DNA from: Phormidium tenue FACHB-1052
GTDB taxonomy: Bacteria > Cyanobacteriota > Cyanobacteriia > Phormidesmidales > Phormidesmidaceae
Assembly (NCBI RefSeq): GCF_014696675.1
Contig: NZ_JACJQN010000008.1
Coordinates: forward strand, 124,001 to 188,000
DNA length: 64,000 nucleotides
Direction: 5' to 3'
The notes under the pieces are model-generated. The model had not been told where the DNA came from and ran no database searches. It saw only the letters and a list, made by a program, of their open reading frames with translations. The translations under genes and the position numbers were made by a program. Of the stretch, positions 10,702-19,363 are shown piece after piece (position 1 is the first letter of the stretch; each line of letters starts with the position of its first letter).

Positions 10702-11682
10702 ATGCAATCACCAAAATTTTCCCAGCTAGAATCACCGTTTCTAAGAACGGCAGGCAATAGTTCAAGTGTACCCTTTCTGTGGGTGATTGGTGGAGCCACG
10801 GCCACGGGCAAGTCGTCTCTGGCGATCGCCCTCGCCCAACGCCTTCAGGGGTGCATTCTCAGTGCCGATTCCCGTCAAGTATATCGAGAGTTTGATATTG
10901 GGACGGCAAAACCTTCGGCATTTGAGCGACAGCAAATTCCCCACTATTTAATAGATATCTGCGACCCCACTGAAACCCTTACCCTAGCCCAGTACCAGCG
11001 CCAAGCCCAGCATCTAATTCACACCGTTCACCAGACAAGTGCTGTGCCCATGCTGGTGGGTGGTACAGGGCTCTACATAGATGCGGTGGTGAAAGGATTA
11101 CGGATTCCGCCCGTGGCTCCCCAGCCCTCCCTGCGCAGACAGTTGGAGGCTCTGGGGCAGCCCCACTGCTATGCTCTACTCAAAAGCCTGGATACGGCGG
11201 CGGCCCAACGCATTCACCCCAATGATCCGGTACGTACGGTGCGTGCCCTAGAGGTGTTCTACGTTACTGGCCAGCCCATGTCGGCTCTCCAGGGAGAAGC
11301 ACCTCCGGCGTATCCGGTGCTCTACCTGGCCCTTGACTGTGATGCCCTCGCTTTAGAACGCCGCATTGCTCAGCGTACGCAAGCGATGATTGAGGCGGGA
11401 TTTGTGGATGAGGTGACACATCTGCTGGAAAAATACGGCCCGGAGCTGCCCCTGCTGCAAACCCTGGGCTATGGCGAAATGCTGCGCTACGTGCAGGGGG
11501 ATGTTTCTCTAGCGATCGCCCAGGCCGACATCGTGCAGCACACCCGCCAGTTCGCCAAACGGCAGCGCACCTGGTTTCGCAACCGCGCAGCAGCGCAGTG
11601 GTTTGATGCCGATGCCAAAGATCTAGTAGAGCAAGTTTGGGATTGGTTCAAAGAGCGTAGAGACGCAGCAAACGTCCATTGA
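10702..11682 (+). CDS. miaA: tRNA dimethylallyltransferase
   Basis: MiaA transfers a dimethylallyl group to A37 of tRNAs that read UNN codons. The protein has the P-loop GGATATGKSS, the substrate motif SADSRQVYREFDIGTAKP, the GGTGLYIDAV motif and the C-terminal RQFAKRQRTWFRN tRNA-binding region. An open frame extends upstream to 10570 and even overlaps the gyrB start, but the ATG at 10702 gives a 326-residue protein of normal family length with only a short leader before the P-loop. It is divergent from gyrB and convergent with the carboxysome operon. Confidence 0.93.
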   Translation: MQSPKFSQLESPFLRTAGNSSSVPFLWVIGGATATGKSSLAIALAQRLQGCILSADSRQVYREFDIGTAKPSAFERQQIPHYLIDICDPTETLTLAQYQRQAQHLIHTVHQTSAVPMLVGGTGLYIDAVVKGLRIPPVAPQPSLRRQLEALGQPHCYALLKSLDTAAAQRIHPNDPVRTVRALEVFYVTGQPMSALQGEAPPAYPVLYLALDCDALALERRIAQRTQAMIEAGFVDEVTHLLEKYGPELPLLQTLGYGEMLRYVQGDVSLAIAQADIVQHTRQFAKRQRTWFRNRAAAQWFDADAKDLVEQVWDWFKERRDAANVH

Positions 11683-11864
11683 GTGAGGACAGATTTGACG
11701 TAGGGACATTGCACTGCAAGGTTCCTACCAAAGGATTCCGTCTGTCGGAGGGTTCTGACTAAGTTAACTGCTGCAATATGCAAGCAGCACGACTGAAGTA
11801 AGCTAACTGCCACCGCTTAACCATAGGCATCGGCTTTCCTCAGATCTCTGCTCTGCCTAACTTT

Positions 11865-12740
11865 CTAAAGCTCTTCGTCGGCTAGCTCTTGCTCGTCTAC
11901 AGTCAGTTCTAGGGCAATCGGGGTAGCCTCTTCCGCCGCCGCTTCGATCAGCACCGGCTCGGCTTCGGTCTCCTCTTGTTTGACTTCCAGGTTGAGGGGA
12001 ATGCGCAGGGGTTCGGGCTGCTTCTGCTCCTGCTCCATTTCCATAACAGGCAGCGATTCAACCAGGTCATCGAGGGGGCGGGGAATGACCATGACCGCGT
12101 GGAGTTCACCGATGCGCTCGGCTTCATGCATGCCGGCTTCGATCGCGATCGCCACATTGGGCAGCGACCCCCGAATCAAAATGGTGCAAAGGCCTTCGCC
12201 AATCGTCTCGTGGGACATTAGCTGCACATCGGCTGACTTGGTCATCGCATCAGCGGCTCCCACCATGGCCGGGAAGCCACGGGTCTCCAGCAGGCCAATA
12301 GCCTGACTGCTCATTCTACCGCCGCTATCGCGCCGCAACTCGTCCCAGCGGGCGCAGATCGGTAGCACCGCTTCCAGGTTGGGCAACGGGCGTGGAATCA
12401 GCGTTGACGAGACAAACTGACCAAAATCTTGAGCGGTTTTAATCCCAGCCTCCACCGCCATGCGCACGTCGGAAATGCCCCCGCGCACGATCGCAGTGCA
12501 GTGCCCACCACCCGTTTTCTCGTAGCCCACCAGCAGCACGTCGGCGGCCTTCAGCATGGCATCAGCCGTACCCACCACCGCCGGAAAGCTCTCCGTCGAC
12601 ACCATACCCAAAGCAGCACCGCGATACTTGTCGCGCCGCTGGGCTTCTTTTTGACCGGGCGCAGGGGTGGCCAGGGTCAACCGCTTGGGCGTGCCAGACT
12701 TGAGGTCAAGGGGCGAGGCTAGTTTGCCGTCGGGTTGCAT
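11865..12740 (-). CDS. ccmO: Carboxysome shell protein CcmO (tandem BMC domains)
   Basis: CcmO is a double-BMC trimer-forming shell protein of the beta-carboxysome. The 291-residue product has an N-terminal extension of about 40 residues, a first BMC domain at about 42-128 (GMVSTESFPAVVGTADAML onward), a second at about 145-230 (GLLETRGFPAMVGAADAM onward) and an acidic, Glu-rich tail of about 60 residues. It is the last gene of the ccmK2-K1-L-M-N-O run and starts 36 bases after ccmN. In several cyanobacteria ccmO is located elsewhere, so its presence in the operon is worth noting. The acidic tail is longer than I would expect. Confidence 0.93.
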   Translation of the reverse strand: MQPDGKLASPLDLKSGTPKRLTLATPAPGQKEAQRRDKYRGAALGMVSTESFPAVVGTADAMLKAADVLLVGYEKTGGGHCTAIVRGGISDVRMAVEAGIKTAQDFGQFVSSTLIPRPLPNLEAVLPICARWDELRRDSGGRMSSQAIGLLETRGFPAMVGAADAMTKSADVQLMSHETIGEGLCTILIRGSLPNVAIAIEAGMHEAERIGELHAVMVIPRPLDDLVESLPVMEMEQEQKQPEPLRIPLNLEVKQEETEAEPVLIEAAAEEATPIALELTVDEQELADEEL

Positions 12741-12776
12741 AGGATGCCTCTACACAGGGGTGTCTGCCTCTCCATT

Positions 12777-13466
12777 CTAGGGCCTGTCCTCTGAGCTAGC
12801 GCCATTGAGTGAATGACGCTGGGGAAATAGCGTGGCTAGTAAGCGGTTGACCTGGGTTTTGCCGTAGACGGAGGATCCGTTTTGCTCAGCAGCATTTTGC
12901 CCAGCAGTATTTTGCTCAATACCGTTTTGAGGATTACCGTTCTGGGCAAAACCGTTGGGGATGCTGCCATTTTGGGCCGCTCCAACAGCGGTGTGCCCCG
13001 ATCCGTTGCCGGGATTTCCCGTAATTCCCAAGCTGTCGGTAGTCCCGTAAATGGGGTTACTGCTACTAGGAGTAGACCCATTAGATGCAGGCTCCTGGGC
13101 AGAAGATGGCTGCGTTGGATCGCCCAGCAAAGACCCCGGTGCGATCGCCTGGGAGGCTCCTAACTTGGGGTTAATAATGGTGCTGTTGGCACCAATACAA
13201 GTGTGCTGACCAATGGAACCATGGCCTACCACCAGCACCCCGCTGCCCAAGCTTGCCCCTAGCTCAATCACCAGGTCGCCGTGGCTGGCCTGCACTACTA
13301 CATCAGCCCCCAAACAGACACCCGCAGAGATCACCAGACGGCAACCGGGGGCAGCTCCTAGCAACACCCCAGGTGCGATCGCCACTCCAGGTGCTAAATC
13401 TACATCTCCCTGGATGTAGCCATTGGTAGGCTGAGCGATCGCCTGGGCGGGTACTGCCACGGTCAA
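12777..13466 (-). CDS. ccmN: Carboxysome assembly protein CcmN
   Basis: CcmN bridges CcmM and the shell. The N-terminal half (about residues 15-115) is a left-handed beta-helix of hexapeptide repeats (VAIAPGVLLGAAPG and similar). A low-complexity linker follows with seven xxQNG-like pentapeptides (residues 163-197), and then the C-terminal encapsulation peptide VYGKTQVNRLLATLF, an amphipathic helix that binds CcmK. The frame begins at a TTG (13466); a GTG two codons later (13460) is an equally possible start. It lies 18 bases downstream of ccmM and 36 bases upstream of ccmO. Confidence 0.92.
   Translation of the reverse strand: MTVAVPAQAIAQPTNGYIQGDVDLAPGVAIAPGVLLGAAPGCRLVISAGVCLGADVVVQASHGDLVIELGASLGSGVLVVGHGSIGQHTCIGANSTIINPKLGASQAIAPGSLLGDPTQPSSAQEPASNGSTPSSSNPIYGTTDSLGITGNPGNGSGHTAVGAAQNGSIPNGFAQNGNPQNGIEQNTAGQNAAEQNGSSVYGKTQVNRLLATLFPQRHSLNGASSEDRP
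12876..12980 (-). repeat. 15-bp tandem repeat in the ccmN linker (seven pentapeptides)
   Basis: Seven 15-base units encode AAQNG, SIPNG, FAQNG, NPQNG, IEQNT, AGQNA and AEQNG. The units differ at several bases but keep the QN(G/T/A) core. They lie in the flexible linker between the beta-helix and the encapsulation peptide, so copy number would set linker length. Confidence 0.8.
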
Positions 13467-13484
13467 AGGTTGCGTGAGAGGTCT

Positions 13485-15446
13485 CTAGGGTCGCTGAATA
13501 GTGGCTTCATGCACTCGCTTTTTCACCTTTGGATCGATGCCCACCAGGCGCACATAGTGACCCGAGTGGTTTCGCAGCTGCGACTCTAGGGCGTTGAGGA
13601 TATCCGAGGCCCGACTGCCCTCTAAAATACCAGCGTTTTGCCAGGCACCGCTGCGGTAGCGACGCACATCGGCATGCTCAAGGCTGAGGCGATAGCCCTG
13701 GTTGAATAGCTGCTGCACCTGCTGCACGACCTCCTGAGGAAGACCTCCCATGGGAGCCGCCCCATTGCTGGTCGGAGCGCTAGAGGGCGAGTAGGAGGGC
13801 GACGGGGCAACTGGTGCCGACTTAGAACCTGGGCGCTGCACGGTGACTGCCGCCGCTCGCCGCTTCGCTTTGGGGTCAATGCCAAATACCCGCACGTACT
13901 CGTTGGGGTGCTCATCTATACAAGCATTGATAGCGCCTAGGACGTCGCCCTCACGATTGCTGGTAATGGTTCGACAAGACTGCCACACGTTGCTGCTGTA
14001 GCGGCGCGCATCGGCATGCTCAGCCCCAACGTGGTACCCCTGGCTGAGCCACTGGCGCACCTGTTGAGCTACGTCACCGCCGACCTGAGACGAACCGCCG
14101 CTCGGGCTAGGGGCTGAGGTGTAGGAGCTGCTAGGAGAACCGCCCGATCGCGAACTAGTCGCCACAGATTTGCCGTCGGGGCGCTGAATGGTGATAGGAG
14201 CCACGCGGCACTTCGCTTTGGGGTCGATGCCAAACAGGCGCACGTATTCACCTGAGTGCTCGGCTAGGCAGCGCTCGAGGGCACCAAAGACCTCACCCTC
14301 GCGGGACGACTGAATGGGGGAGCAGGTCTGCCAGACGTTGCTGCTGTAACGGCGAGAATCAGCATGCTCGGTACCAATCCGGTAGCCCTGACTGAGGTAC
14401 TGACGCACCTGTTGCACCACTTCTGGCGACAGGGGGCCGGTGGCCGTAGCTGGGGCCGGACGCTGGCCACCATTGCTAGAAGGGCTGGAATAACTAGCAT
14501 GGGAAGTCGCTGAGCCGCTGTTGGCGACAGCTTTGCCGTCGGCTCTCTGAATAGTGATGGGGGCGACCCGCTGCTTTGCCCTCGGATCGATCCCGAACAT
14601 GCGCACGTACTCACCCGAGTGCTGAGACAGACAGGCTTCGATCGCAGCTAGCACCTCAGGCTCCCGCTGGGACTGAACTGGGCTACAGGTCTGCCACACG
14701 CCACTGCGATAGCGGCGAGAGTCGGCGTGCTCGGTGCCAATGGTGAAGCCCTGGGCCAGGTACTGACGAACCTGCTGGACAACGTCGGGGGGTAGCAGTT
14801 GAGAATTCATAGTGCCTAATCCATCGCGTTCGTTTGAGTGTGCTGTGGTATCTAGAGACGCTGTGCTAGCTGACCCACCCAAGGGGGGCGCATGGCCGGG
14901 CGTTCCTGCAAGTTCCCTAATTAGGGCAATATCAATGGGGCCAACGTCACGGAGGGCATCGGCCTGATGCTGCTGGGTAATCACTGACCCCGAGGGAATC
15001 AGCTTGCCGGGCGGCACATCCACGTCCTGCACCAGGGCGTGCATCATCACGACGCACCCGGCTCCCAATCGAGCATTAAAAAGAGTTGAGCGAAAGCCAA
15101 TAAAGCAGTCGGCACCAATATAGACCGGACTCTGCACCAGCACTTTGTGGGTGAGGATAGCGCGATCGCCCACCCAGACTGCCCAGGGGCTGCGATCGTC
15201 TCCCAGCACCTGGCCCTGGGCACGACCATATACCGTAGCTCCCTCCTGCAGGGTGCTAGCAGCACCGAGCCGCACGGCAGCTCCAGGCTCGGCCCGAACC
15301 ACCGAGCCAGCAGCCAAAACTGCTCCAGGCTCGACTAGAACCTGACCCTGCACCTGGGCTAACCCATGCACCCGAGCCGACGACCCAGATGACTGCTGCA
15401 AACCCCATGCCTGAGTCGGAGATGCCGCTGGTGTGCGGATCGCCAT
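13485..15446 (-). CDS. ccmM: Carboxysome scaffold protein CcmM, with degenerate gamma-CA domain and four SSUL modules
   Basis: CcmM condenses Rubisco inside the beta-carboxysome. I start it at the ATG at 15446 (MAIRTPAASP, 653 aa) because GGGAGGA lies nine bases upstream; an in-frame start 18 codons earlier lacks this. Residues 1-165 form the gamma-carbonic-anhydrase-like beta-helix. Of the three zinc histidines, only His100 remains; the others align with Tyr73 and Gln105. Four Rubisco-small-subunit-like modules follow from about residue 218, each with EHAD.RRY and a GIDPKAK-type end. Modules 1-3 have the Cys pair used for redox control; module 4 has none. Met213 can start a short form. RbcL/S are not in the window. 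Confidence 0.95.
   Translation of the reverse strand: MAIRTPAASPTQAWGLQQSSGSSARVHGLAQVQGQVLVEPGAVLAAGSVVRAEPGAAVRLGAASTLQEGATVYGRAQGQVLGDDRSPWAVWVGDRAILTHKVLVQSPVYIGADCFIGFRSTLFNARLGAGCVVMMHALVQDVDVPPGKLIPSGSVITQQHQADALRDVGPIDIALIRELAGTPGHAPPLGGSASTASLDTTAHSNERDGLGTMNSQLLPPDVVQQVRQYLAQGFTIGTEHADSRRYRSGVWQTCSPVQSQREPEVLAAIEACLSQHSGEYVRMFGIDPRAKQRVAPITIQRADGKAVANSGSATSHASYSSPSSNGGQRPAPATATGPLSPEVVQQVRQYLSQGYRIGTEHADSRRYSSNVWQTCSPIQSSREGEVFGALERCLAEHSGEYVRLFGIDPKAKCRVAPITIQRPDGKSVATSSRSGGSPSSSYTSAPSPSGGSSQVGGDVAQQVRQWLSQGYHVGAEHADARRYSSNVWQSCRTITSNREGDVLGAINACIDEHPNEYVRVFGIDPKAKRRAAAVTVQRPGSKSAPVAPSPSYSPSSAPTSNGAAPMGGLPQEVVQQVQQLFNQGYRLSLEHADVRRYRSGAWQNAGILEGSRASDILNALESQLRNHSGHYVRLVGIDPKVKKRVHEATIQRP
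14808..14810 (-). promoter_or_regulatory. Probable internal start codon for short CcmM (M35-like)
   Basis: An ATG at Met213 begins MNSQLLPPDVVQQVRQYL, directly before the first SSUL module. In Synechococcus elongatus the short form starts internally at about residue 216, so position and context fit. The product would be 441 residues with four SSUL modules. The upstream GGATTAGG is only a modest ribosome binding site. Confidence 0.6.
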
Positions 15447-15455
15447 TGCCGTACG

Positions 15456-15462
15456 TCCTCCC
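15456..15462 (-). promoter_or_regulatory. Ribosome binding site deciding the ccmM start
   Basis: The minus strand reads GGGAGGA nine bases before the ATG at 15446. This favours that start over the in-frame codon at 15500. Confidence 0.65.
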
Positions 15463-15573
15463 AAAAAACCCCGATTAACTAGCCGCTCAACCACAGACAT
15501 GAGCTAATTATGGGGAGAGTGTAGTTTCTGCCTGCGCTAGCTGAACTGGATCGCCCAGCATAAAGAAACCCAG

Positions 15574-15876
15574 CTAGCTAAAATCATCGCGCTTGTTGTA
15601 GAGATTGCCGCTGTCGAGACTCACCGTATCGACAATGGCAACCACCGCCGCATCCACAGGACGATTTTCGTAGCCGCGCTGCTGGCGGGCCCCGCTGCCC
15701 TGGGTAATCAACACCCATTCACCGGGGCCAGCCCCTACCACATCGGCGGCCACCGTATAGTCAGGCAGCAAGTCGCCGGTTTCGCTAATGAGCTGCACCA
15801 GTAGAAACTTTGTGCCGCTCAAGCTAGGCTCCTTGCAGGTGCTAACTACCGTGCCACGAACCTTAGCCAAGAGCAT
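15574..15876 (-). CDS. ccmL: Carboxysome vertex protein CcmL (pentamer)
   Basis: This 100-residue protein of the EutN/CcmL family forms the pentamers that close the carboxysome vertices. It has the family start MLLAKVRGTVVSTCKEPSL, the core DYTVAADVVGAGPGEWVLI and the GSGAR motif, followed by VDAAVVAIVDTV. Length matches the family. It begins six bases after ccmK1 ends, so the two are co-transcribed and probably translationally linked; ccmM follows after about 127 bases. Confidence 0.95.
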   Translation of the reverse strand: MLLAKVRGTVVSTCKEPSLSGTKFLLVQLISETGDLLPDYTVAADVVGAGPGEWVLITQGSGARQQRGYENRPVDAAVVAIVDTVSLDSGNLYNKRDDFS

Positions 15877-15882
15877 AGTGAC

Positions 15883-16221
15883 TTATCTGCCGTAGGGGCG
15901 GATGCCGCTGACGCTCTCTCTAAACTGCTCAACCGCTTCGGTGTAGCGAATGGGTAGAACAAACTCCAGGTTTTCGTGGGGACGAGCGATGATGTGGGTA
16001 GACAGCACCTGGCCGCCATTGACCCGCTTCACGTTCTCAATACCGGCTGCCACGGAAGCCTGAACTTCAGACACGTCGCCGCGAATGATCACGGTAACGC
16101 GACCGCTGCCGATCTTCTCATAGCCCACCAGGGTGACCCGGGCCGCTTTCACCATCGCGTCGGCAGCTTCCACCACAGCGGGGAAGCCCAACGTCTCGAC
16201 CATACCAACTGCAATTGCCAT
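15883..16221 (-). CDS. ccmK1: Carboxysome shell protein CcmK1 (BMC hexamer)
   Basis: This single-domain BMC protein of 112 residues forms hexamers that tile the flat shell facets. The core is almost identical to the neighbouring ccmK2 product, with the pore motif KIGSGRVTV. It differs by a longer tail, [12 protein letters not shown], which is why I call it K1: in Synechocystis K1 is likewise the longer, second copy. A purine-rich ribosome binding site precedes the ATG. It lies 137 bases after ccmK2 and six before ccmL. Confidence 0.93.
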   Translation of the reverse strand: MAIAVGMVETLGFPAVVEAADAMVKAARVTLVGYEKIGSGRVTVIIRGDVSEVQASVAAGIENVKRVNGGQVLSTHIIARPHENLEFVLPIRYTEAVEQFRESVSGIRPYGR

Positions 16222-16358
16222 GCTTTTATACGCCTTCTTTCAGAGAATACAGGAGCTCAAACGAGTGCTGAATTAGCCTTGCCCAGGCCAGGCCCACCAG
16301 CCCAGCAGACCCTTAAACCTTAGAACGAATAGGTCTCAAAAAACCGCACGTCTAAGAC

Positions 16359-16667
16359 CTAGCTGCGAAACTGCTCTACCGCCTCGGTGTAGCGAATGGG
16401 CAGAACGAACTCCAGGTTTTCGTGGGGACGAGCAATGATGTGGGTTGACAGAACTTCGCCACCATTGACTCGCTTCACGTTTTCAACACCAGCTGCTACC
16501 GAGGCTTGCACCTCAGACACGTCGCCCCGCACAATTACGGTGACGCGGCCACTACCAATTTTTTCGTAGCCCACCAGGGTAACTCGGGCCGCTTTTACCA
16601 TCGCGTCAGCGGCTTCCACCACAGCCGGAAAACCCAGCGTTTCAATCATTCCCACAGCAATCGGCAT
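16359..16667 (-). CDS. ccmK2: Carboxysome shell protein CcmK2 (BMC hexamer)
   Basis: This 102-residue BMC protein is the major hexameric shell component. It reads [19 protein letters not shown] at the start, has the pore loop KIGSGR and ends at EAVEQFRS without the extended K1 tail. I chose the ATG at 16667 because AAGGAG lies nine bases upstream; the codon at 16673 is a TTG. It is the first gene of the carboxysome operon, so the operon promoter should lie between 16683 and about 16900. Confidence 0.94.
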   Translation of the reverse strand: MPIAVGMIETLGFPAVVEAADAMVKAARVTLVGYEKIGSGRVTVIVRGDVSEVQASVAAGVENVKRVNGGEVLSTHIIARPHENLEFVLPIRYTEAVEQFRS

Positions 16668-16676
16668 AGTCAAAAT

Positions 16677-16682
16677 CTCCTT
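16677..16682 (-). promoter_or_regulatory. Ribosome binding site of ccmK2
   Basis: AAGGAG on the minus strand lies nine bases before the ATG at 16667 and fixes that start. Confidence 0.7.
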
Positions 16683-17518
16683 ATAAATTTAGACAACCCT
16701 GGTTTACCTAGCACACTTTTCCGCTGTTCAGGCGCAAAAAAACGTCCCAAAAGATGACAAGCCGGGAATCACCGTTGGGGAAGCAAAAACTTCAGATTGC
16801 CCAAAAATTCTTGATGACAGATTAAGCATAGGTGTCCGTAGTCACTTTTGCAATATAAGCCCCAATGATTGTTGCTAATGTTGAATATTATTAAAGCTGA
16901 TGACATAAAGGTTTTTTTCTCGCAACCAATCCACAGGTTGGCAATAGTGTCTGCTCACCTGTGGATTGGGCTTGAGACTCTGCCGAATCGGTGGGCGGTA
17001 GAAAGCGTAGTCGTTTTAGCGCTCGCCTAGCTGGGGCAGGCCGCCCAAATCTCCAAATTCATTGATCCTCAGTGCGAATGCCCTGGATTGGGTTGTGATT
17101 TCTAATCGATCGCTTCAGGAGTCTTTGATCGGTTAACCCTCTAAACTCGCGGCTCTTGAGCTGATCCCCCTCAGGGAATCAGGTAGAATAGCAAAACGCT
17201 TTGAGATAGAGGCAAAGAAGCCCAAAATTTTGCCCTGCCAGCTTTGGAAGGGGTCGTACTCAGCCCGGCGGATTCTCGGATGGGTTGGGGCGGATGGGTT
17301 GACTATCGGTTTTAGGTCTGATGCCGCAGGCTGCGCTTTGATTGGGGTTAGCTGTTGGCAGACTGCTGCGGTTAATAGGTCACTAACTAGCGACACGGGG
17401 GTGCGATCGCCTCGCCCACTCGTTCTGGGGCTGCTGAATCCAGGCAGCCTTGGCCTTTTATCTGTTGAACCATCGCCGTTGGAGATAAGCATTTAAGGTG
17501 TTGTCAGAGAACGTCGGG
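16683..17518. other. Shared divergent promoter region of the carboxysome and NDH-1MS operons
   Basis: These 836 bases separate two divergent CO2-concentration operons. The region is AT-rich around 16790-16920 and contains a 13-bp inverted repeat (16926-16969) and a GTTA-N9-TAAC dyad at 17371-17387 that could suit a LysR-type regulator. I found no confident match to the reported NdhR/CcmR or CmpR sites. The open frames at 17133-17492 (-) and 17230-17496 (+) overlap each other, have no family resemblance and are not annotated. Confidence 0.6.
16926..16969. repeat. 13-bp perfect inverted repeat between ccmK2 and ndhF3
   Basis: CCAATCCACAGGT (16926-16938) pairs exactly with 16957-16969 across an 18-base loop. 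No T-run follows it on either strand, so it is not a simple terminator. It could be an operator or a leader structure for one of the two operons. Confidence 0.8.
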
Positions 17519-19354
17519 ATGACCCAATTTTTTGTTGAGACCAGCTGGCTGCTGCCGATATATGGCCTGATTGGGGCGCTGCTGTCGTTGCCCTGGTCAA
17601 CGGGGTTGATTCGCCGCACCGGCCCTCGACCATCGGCCTACCTCAACATTGTGATGACTTTGGTGTCCTTTGTTCACGGGCTCCTGGCGTTTCGCGGCAT
17701 TTGGAATCAGGGTCCACAGGAACTGCTGTTTTCCTGGTTCGACTTTGCCGATCTACACCTCACGCTAGCCCTTGATATCTCGGTGCTCAACCTGGGTGCC
17801 CTGGAGCTGATTACAGGCCTCAGCCTGCTGGCCCAAGTCTTCGCCTTAGGCTACTTAGAGAAAGACTGGGCCCTAGCCCGCTTCTATTCCCTGATGGGAG
17901 TCTTTGAATCTGCCATGAGCGGACTGGTGTTGAGCGGCTCGTTGTTTGTCTCCTACTCGCTGCTGGAGATGCTGACGCTGTCGACCTACCTGCTGGTGGG
18001 TTTTTGGTATGCCCAGCCGCTAGTGGTGACCGCCGCCCGCGACGCCTTCTTGACTAAGCGCATTGGTGATGTGCTGCTGTTGATGGGAGTGGTTTCCCTC
18101 GCCTGTCTGGCGGGCAGCCTTGACTTCAACGATCTGTACGAGTGGGTCAAGGTAGAGAATCTATCCCCCGCTATGGCCACTCTCCTAGGGCTGGCACTGA
18201 TCGCCGGGCCGATTGGTAAGTGCGCGCAGTTTCCGCTCCACCTGTGGCTCGATGAAGCGATGGAAGGGCCAAACCCCGCCTCGATTTTGCGGAACTCGGT
18301 TGTGGTGACCTGCGGTGCCTACATCTTGATTCGCCTACAGCCGATTGTGGTACTGTCGCCGGTAGCCCTGGGCACGCTGGTGGCGATCGGCACGGTGACG
18401 GCCCTGGGCGGGTCTCTAGTTGCCTTGGCCCAGGTCGACCTGAAGCGCACGTTCTCTTACTCTACGAGCGCCTACCTGGGGCTGGTGTTTATTGCCGTCG
18501 GCACGACTTGGCCGGGGGTGGCGCTGCTGCTGCTGCTGACCCACGCTGTAGCCAAGGCGCTGCTCTTTATGGCGGTGGGGTCAATTATTATGACCACCAA
18601 CTGCCAAAACATGACTGAGCTGGGCGGTCTGGGGAAAAAAATGCCGGCGACTAGCCTGGCTTTTGTGACCGGCGCTCTGGGAATGGTTGGTGTGGTACCC
18701 CTGGGCTGCTTCTGGGGGCTGCGGATGGGAGCCGATTTTCTCAGCCGTGACTATCCGCTGCTGACGCTGGTGTTTCTGCTGGTCAACGGGCTCACGGCAT
18801 TAAATCTGACGCGGGTGTTTCGTCTGGTGTTTTTGGGGACACCTCAGCCTAAAACCCGCCGCGCTCCAGAGGTGCCGTGGCAGATGGCGGTACCGATGGT
18901 TACCCTCTCGATTATTACGCTGCTGCTGCCGCTGATCATGGGCAAGCTGCTGGTGCTGCCCCCTTGGCAATACATCAACTTGCCGATCGCGGTACTGACC
19001 CTGGCATCGGGCTGGATAGGAGTAGCGGTAGGGGCGACGGTGCCGCTGTCGAAATCGCTGGCGCGATCGCTCAACCGATCCCTGCGTATTGCCCAAGATC
19101 TGCTAGCCTACGATTTTTACACCGAACGCCTCTACGAAAAAACCGTGGTGGCGGCGGTGTCTACCCTGGCCCGGTTTAGCAGCTGGTTTGACCAATATGT
19201 GGTGGACGGTCTGGTAAACGGGGTGGGTCTGGCCTCGCTGTTTGGCGGCGAGGGGCTTAAATACAGTGCCTCGGGCCAGTCGCAGCTCTATCTACTGACC
19301 ATCTTTGCCGGGGTAGGGCTGATCGGAATTTTCATGACCTGGACGCTTTGGTAA
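17519..19354 (+). CDS. ndhF3: NDH-1 subunit 5, NdhF3 (CO2-uptake complex)
   Basis: NdhF3 is the antiporter-like subunit at the distal end of the membrane arm of the NDH-1MS complex in the thylakoid, where it contacts CupA. The 611-residue protein has about 15 transmembrane segments and the conserved proton-channel region GKCAQFPLHLWLDEAMEGP. The context with ndhD3 and cupA identifies the CO2-uptake form rather than the respiratory NdhF1. I chose ATG 17519 (MTQFFVETSWLLP) over a TTG at 17498. It ends nine bases before the ndhD3 ATG. Confidence 0.92.
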   Translation: MTQFFVETSWLLPIYGLIGALLSLPWSTGLIRRTGPRPSAYLNIVMTLVSFVHGLLAFRGIWNQGPQELLFSWFDFADLHLTLALDISVLNLGALELITGLSLLAQVFALGYLEKDWALARFYSLMGVFESAMSGLVLSGSLFVSYSLLEMLTLSTYLLVGFWYAQPLVVTAARDAFLTKRIGDVLLLMGVVSLACLAGSLDFNDLYEWVKVENLSPAMATLLGLALIAGPIGKCAQFPLHLWLDEAMEGPNPASILRNSVVVTCGAYILIRLQPIVVLSPVALGTLVAIGTVTALGGSLVALAQVDLKRTFSYSTSAYLGLVFIAVGTTWPGVALLLLLTHAVAKALLFMAVGSIIMTTNCQNMTELGGLGKKMPATSLAFVTGALGMVGVVPLGCFWGLRMGADFLSRDYPLLTLVFLLVNGLTALNLTRVFRLVFLGTPQPKTRRAPEVPWQMAVPMVTLSIITLLLPLIMGKLLVLPPWQYINLPIAVLTLASGWIGVAVGATVPLSKSLARSLNRSLRIAQDLLAYDFYTERLYEKTVVAAVSTLARFSSWFDQYVVDGLVNGVGLASLFGGEGLKYSASGQSQLYLLTIFAGVGLIGIFMTWTLW

Positions 19355-19363
19355 CGGTTGGCG

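Noticed and set aside
16911-16969. Inverted repeat near a T-run as a terminator for an unknown transcript
   Set aside because: The T-run precedes the hairpin on the plus strand and becomes an A-run on the minus strand, so the order is wrong for a Rho-independent terminator.
17133-17492. A 119-codon minus-strand frame between the ccm and ndhF3 operons
   Set aside because: No family resemblance, low-complexity composition, overlaps an equally long opposite-strand frame, and sits where two promoters are expected.
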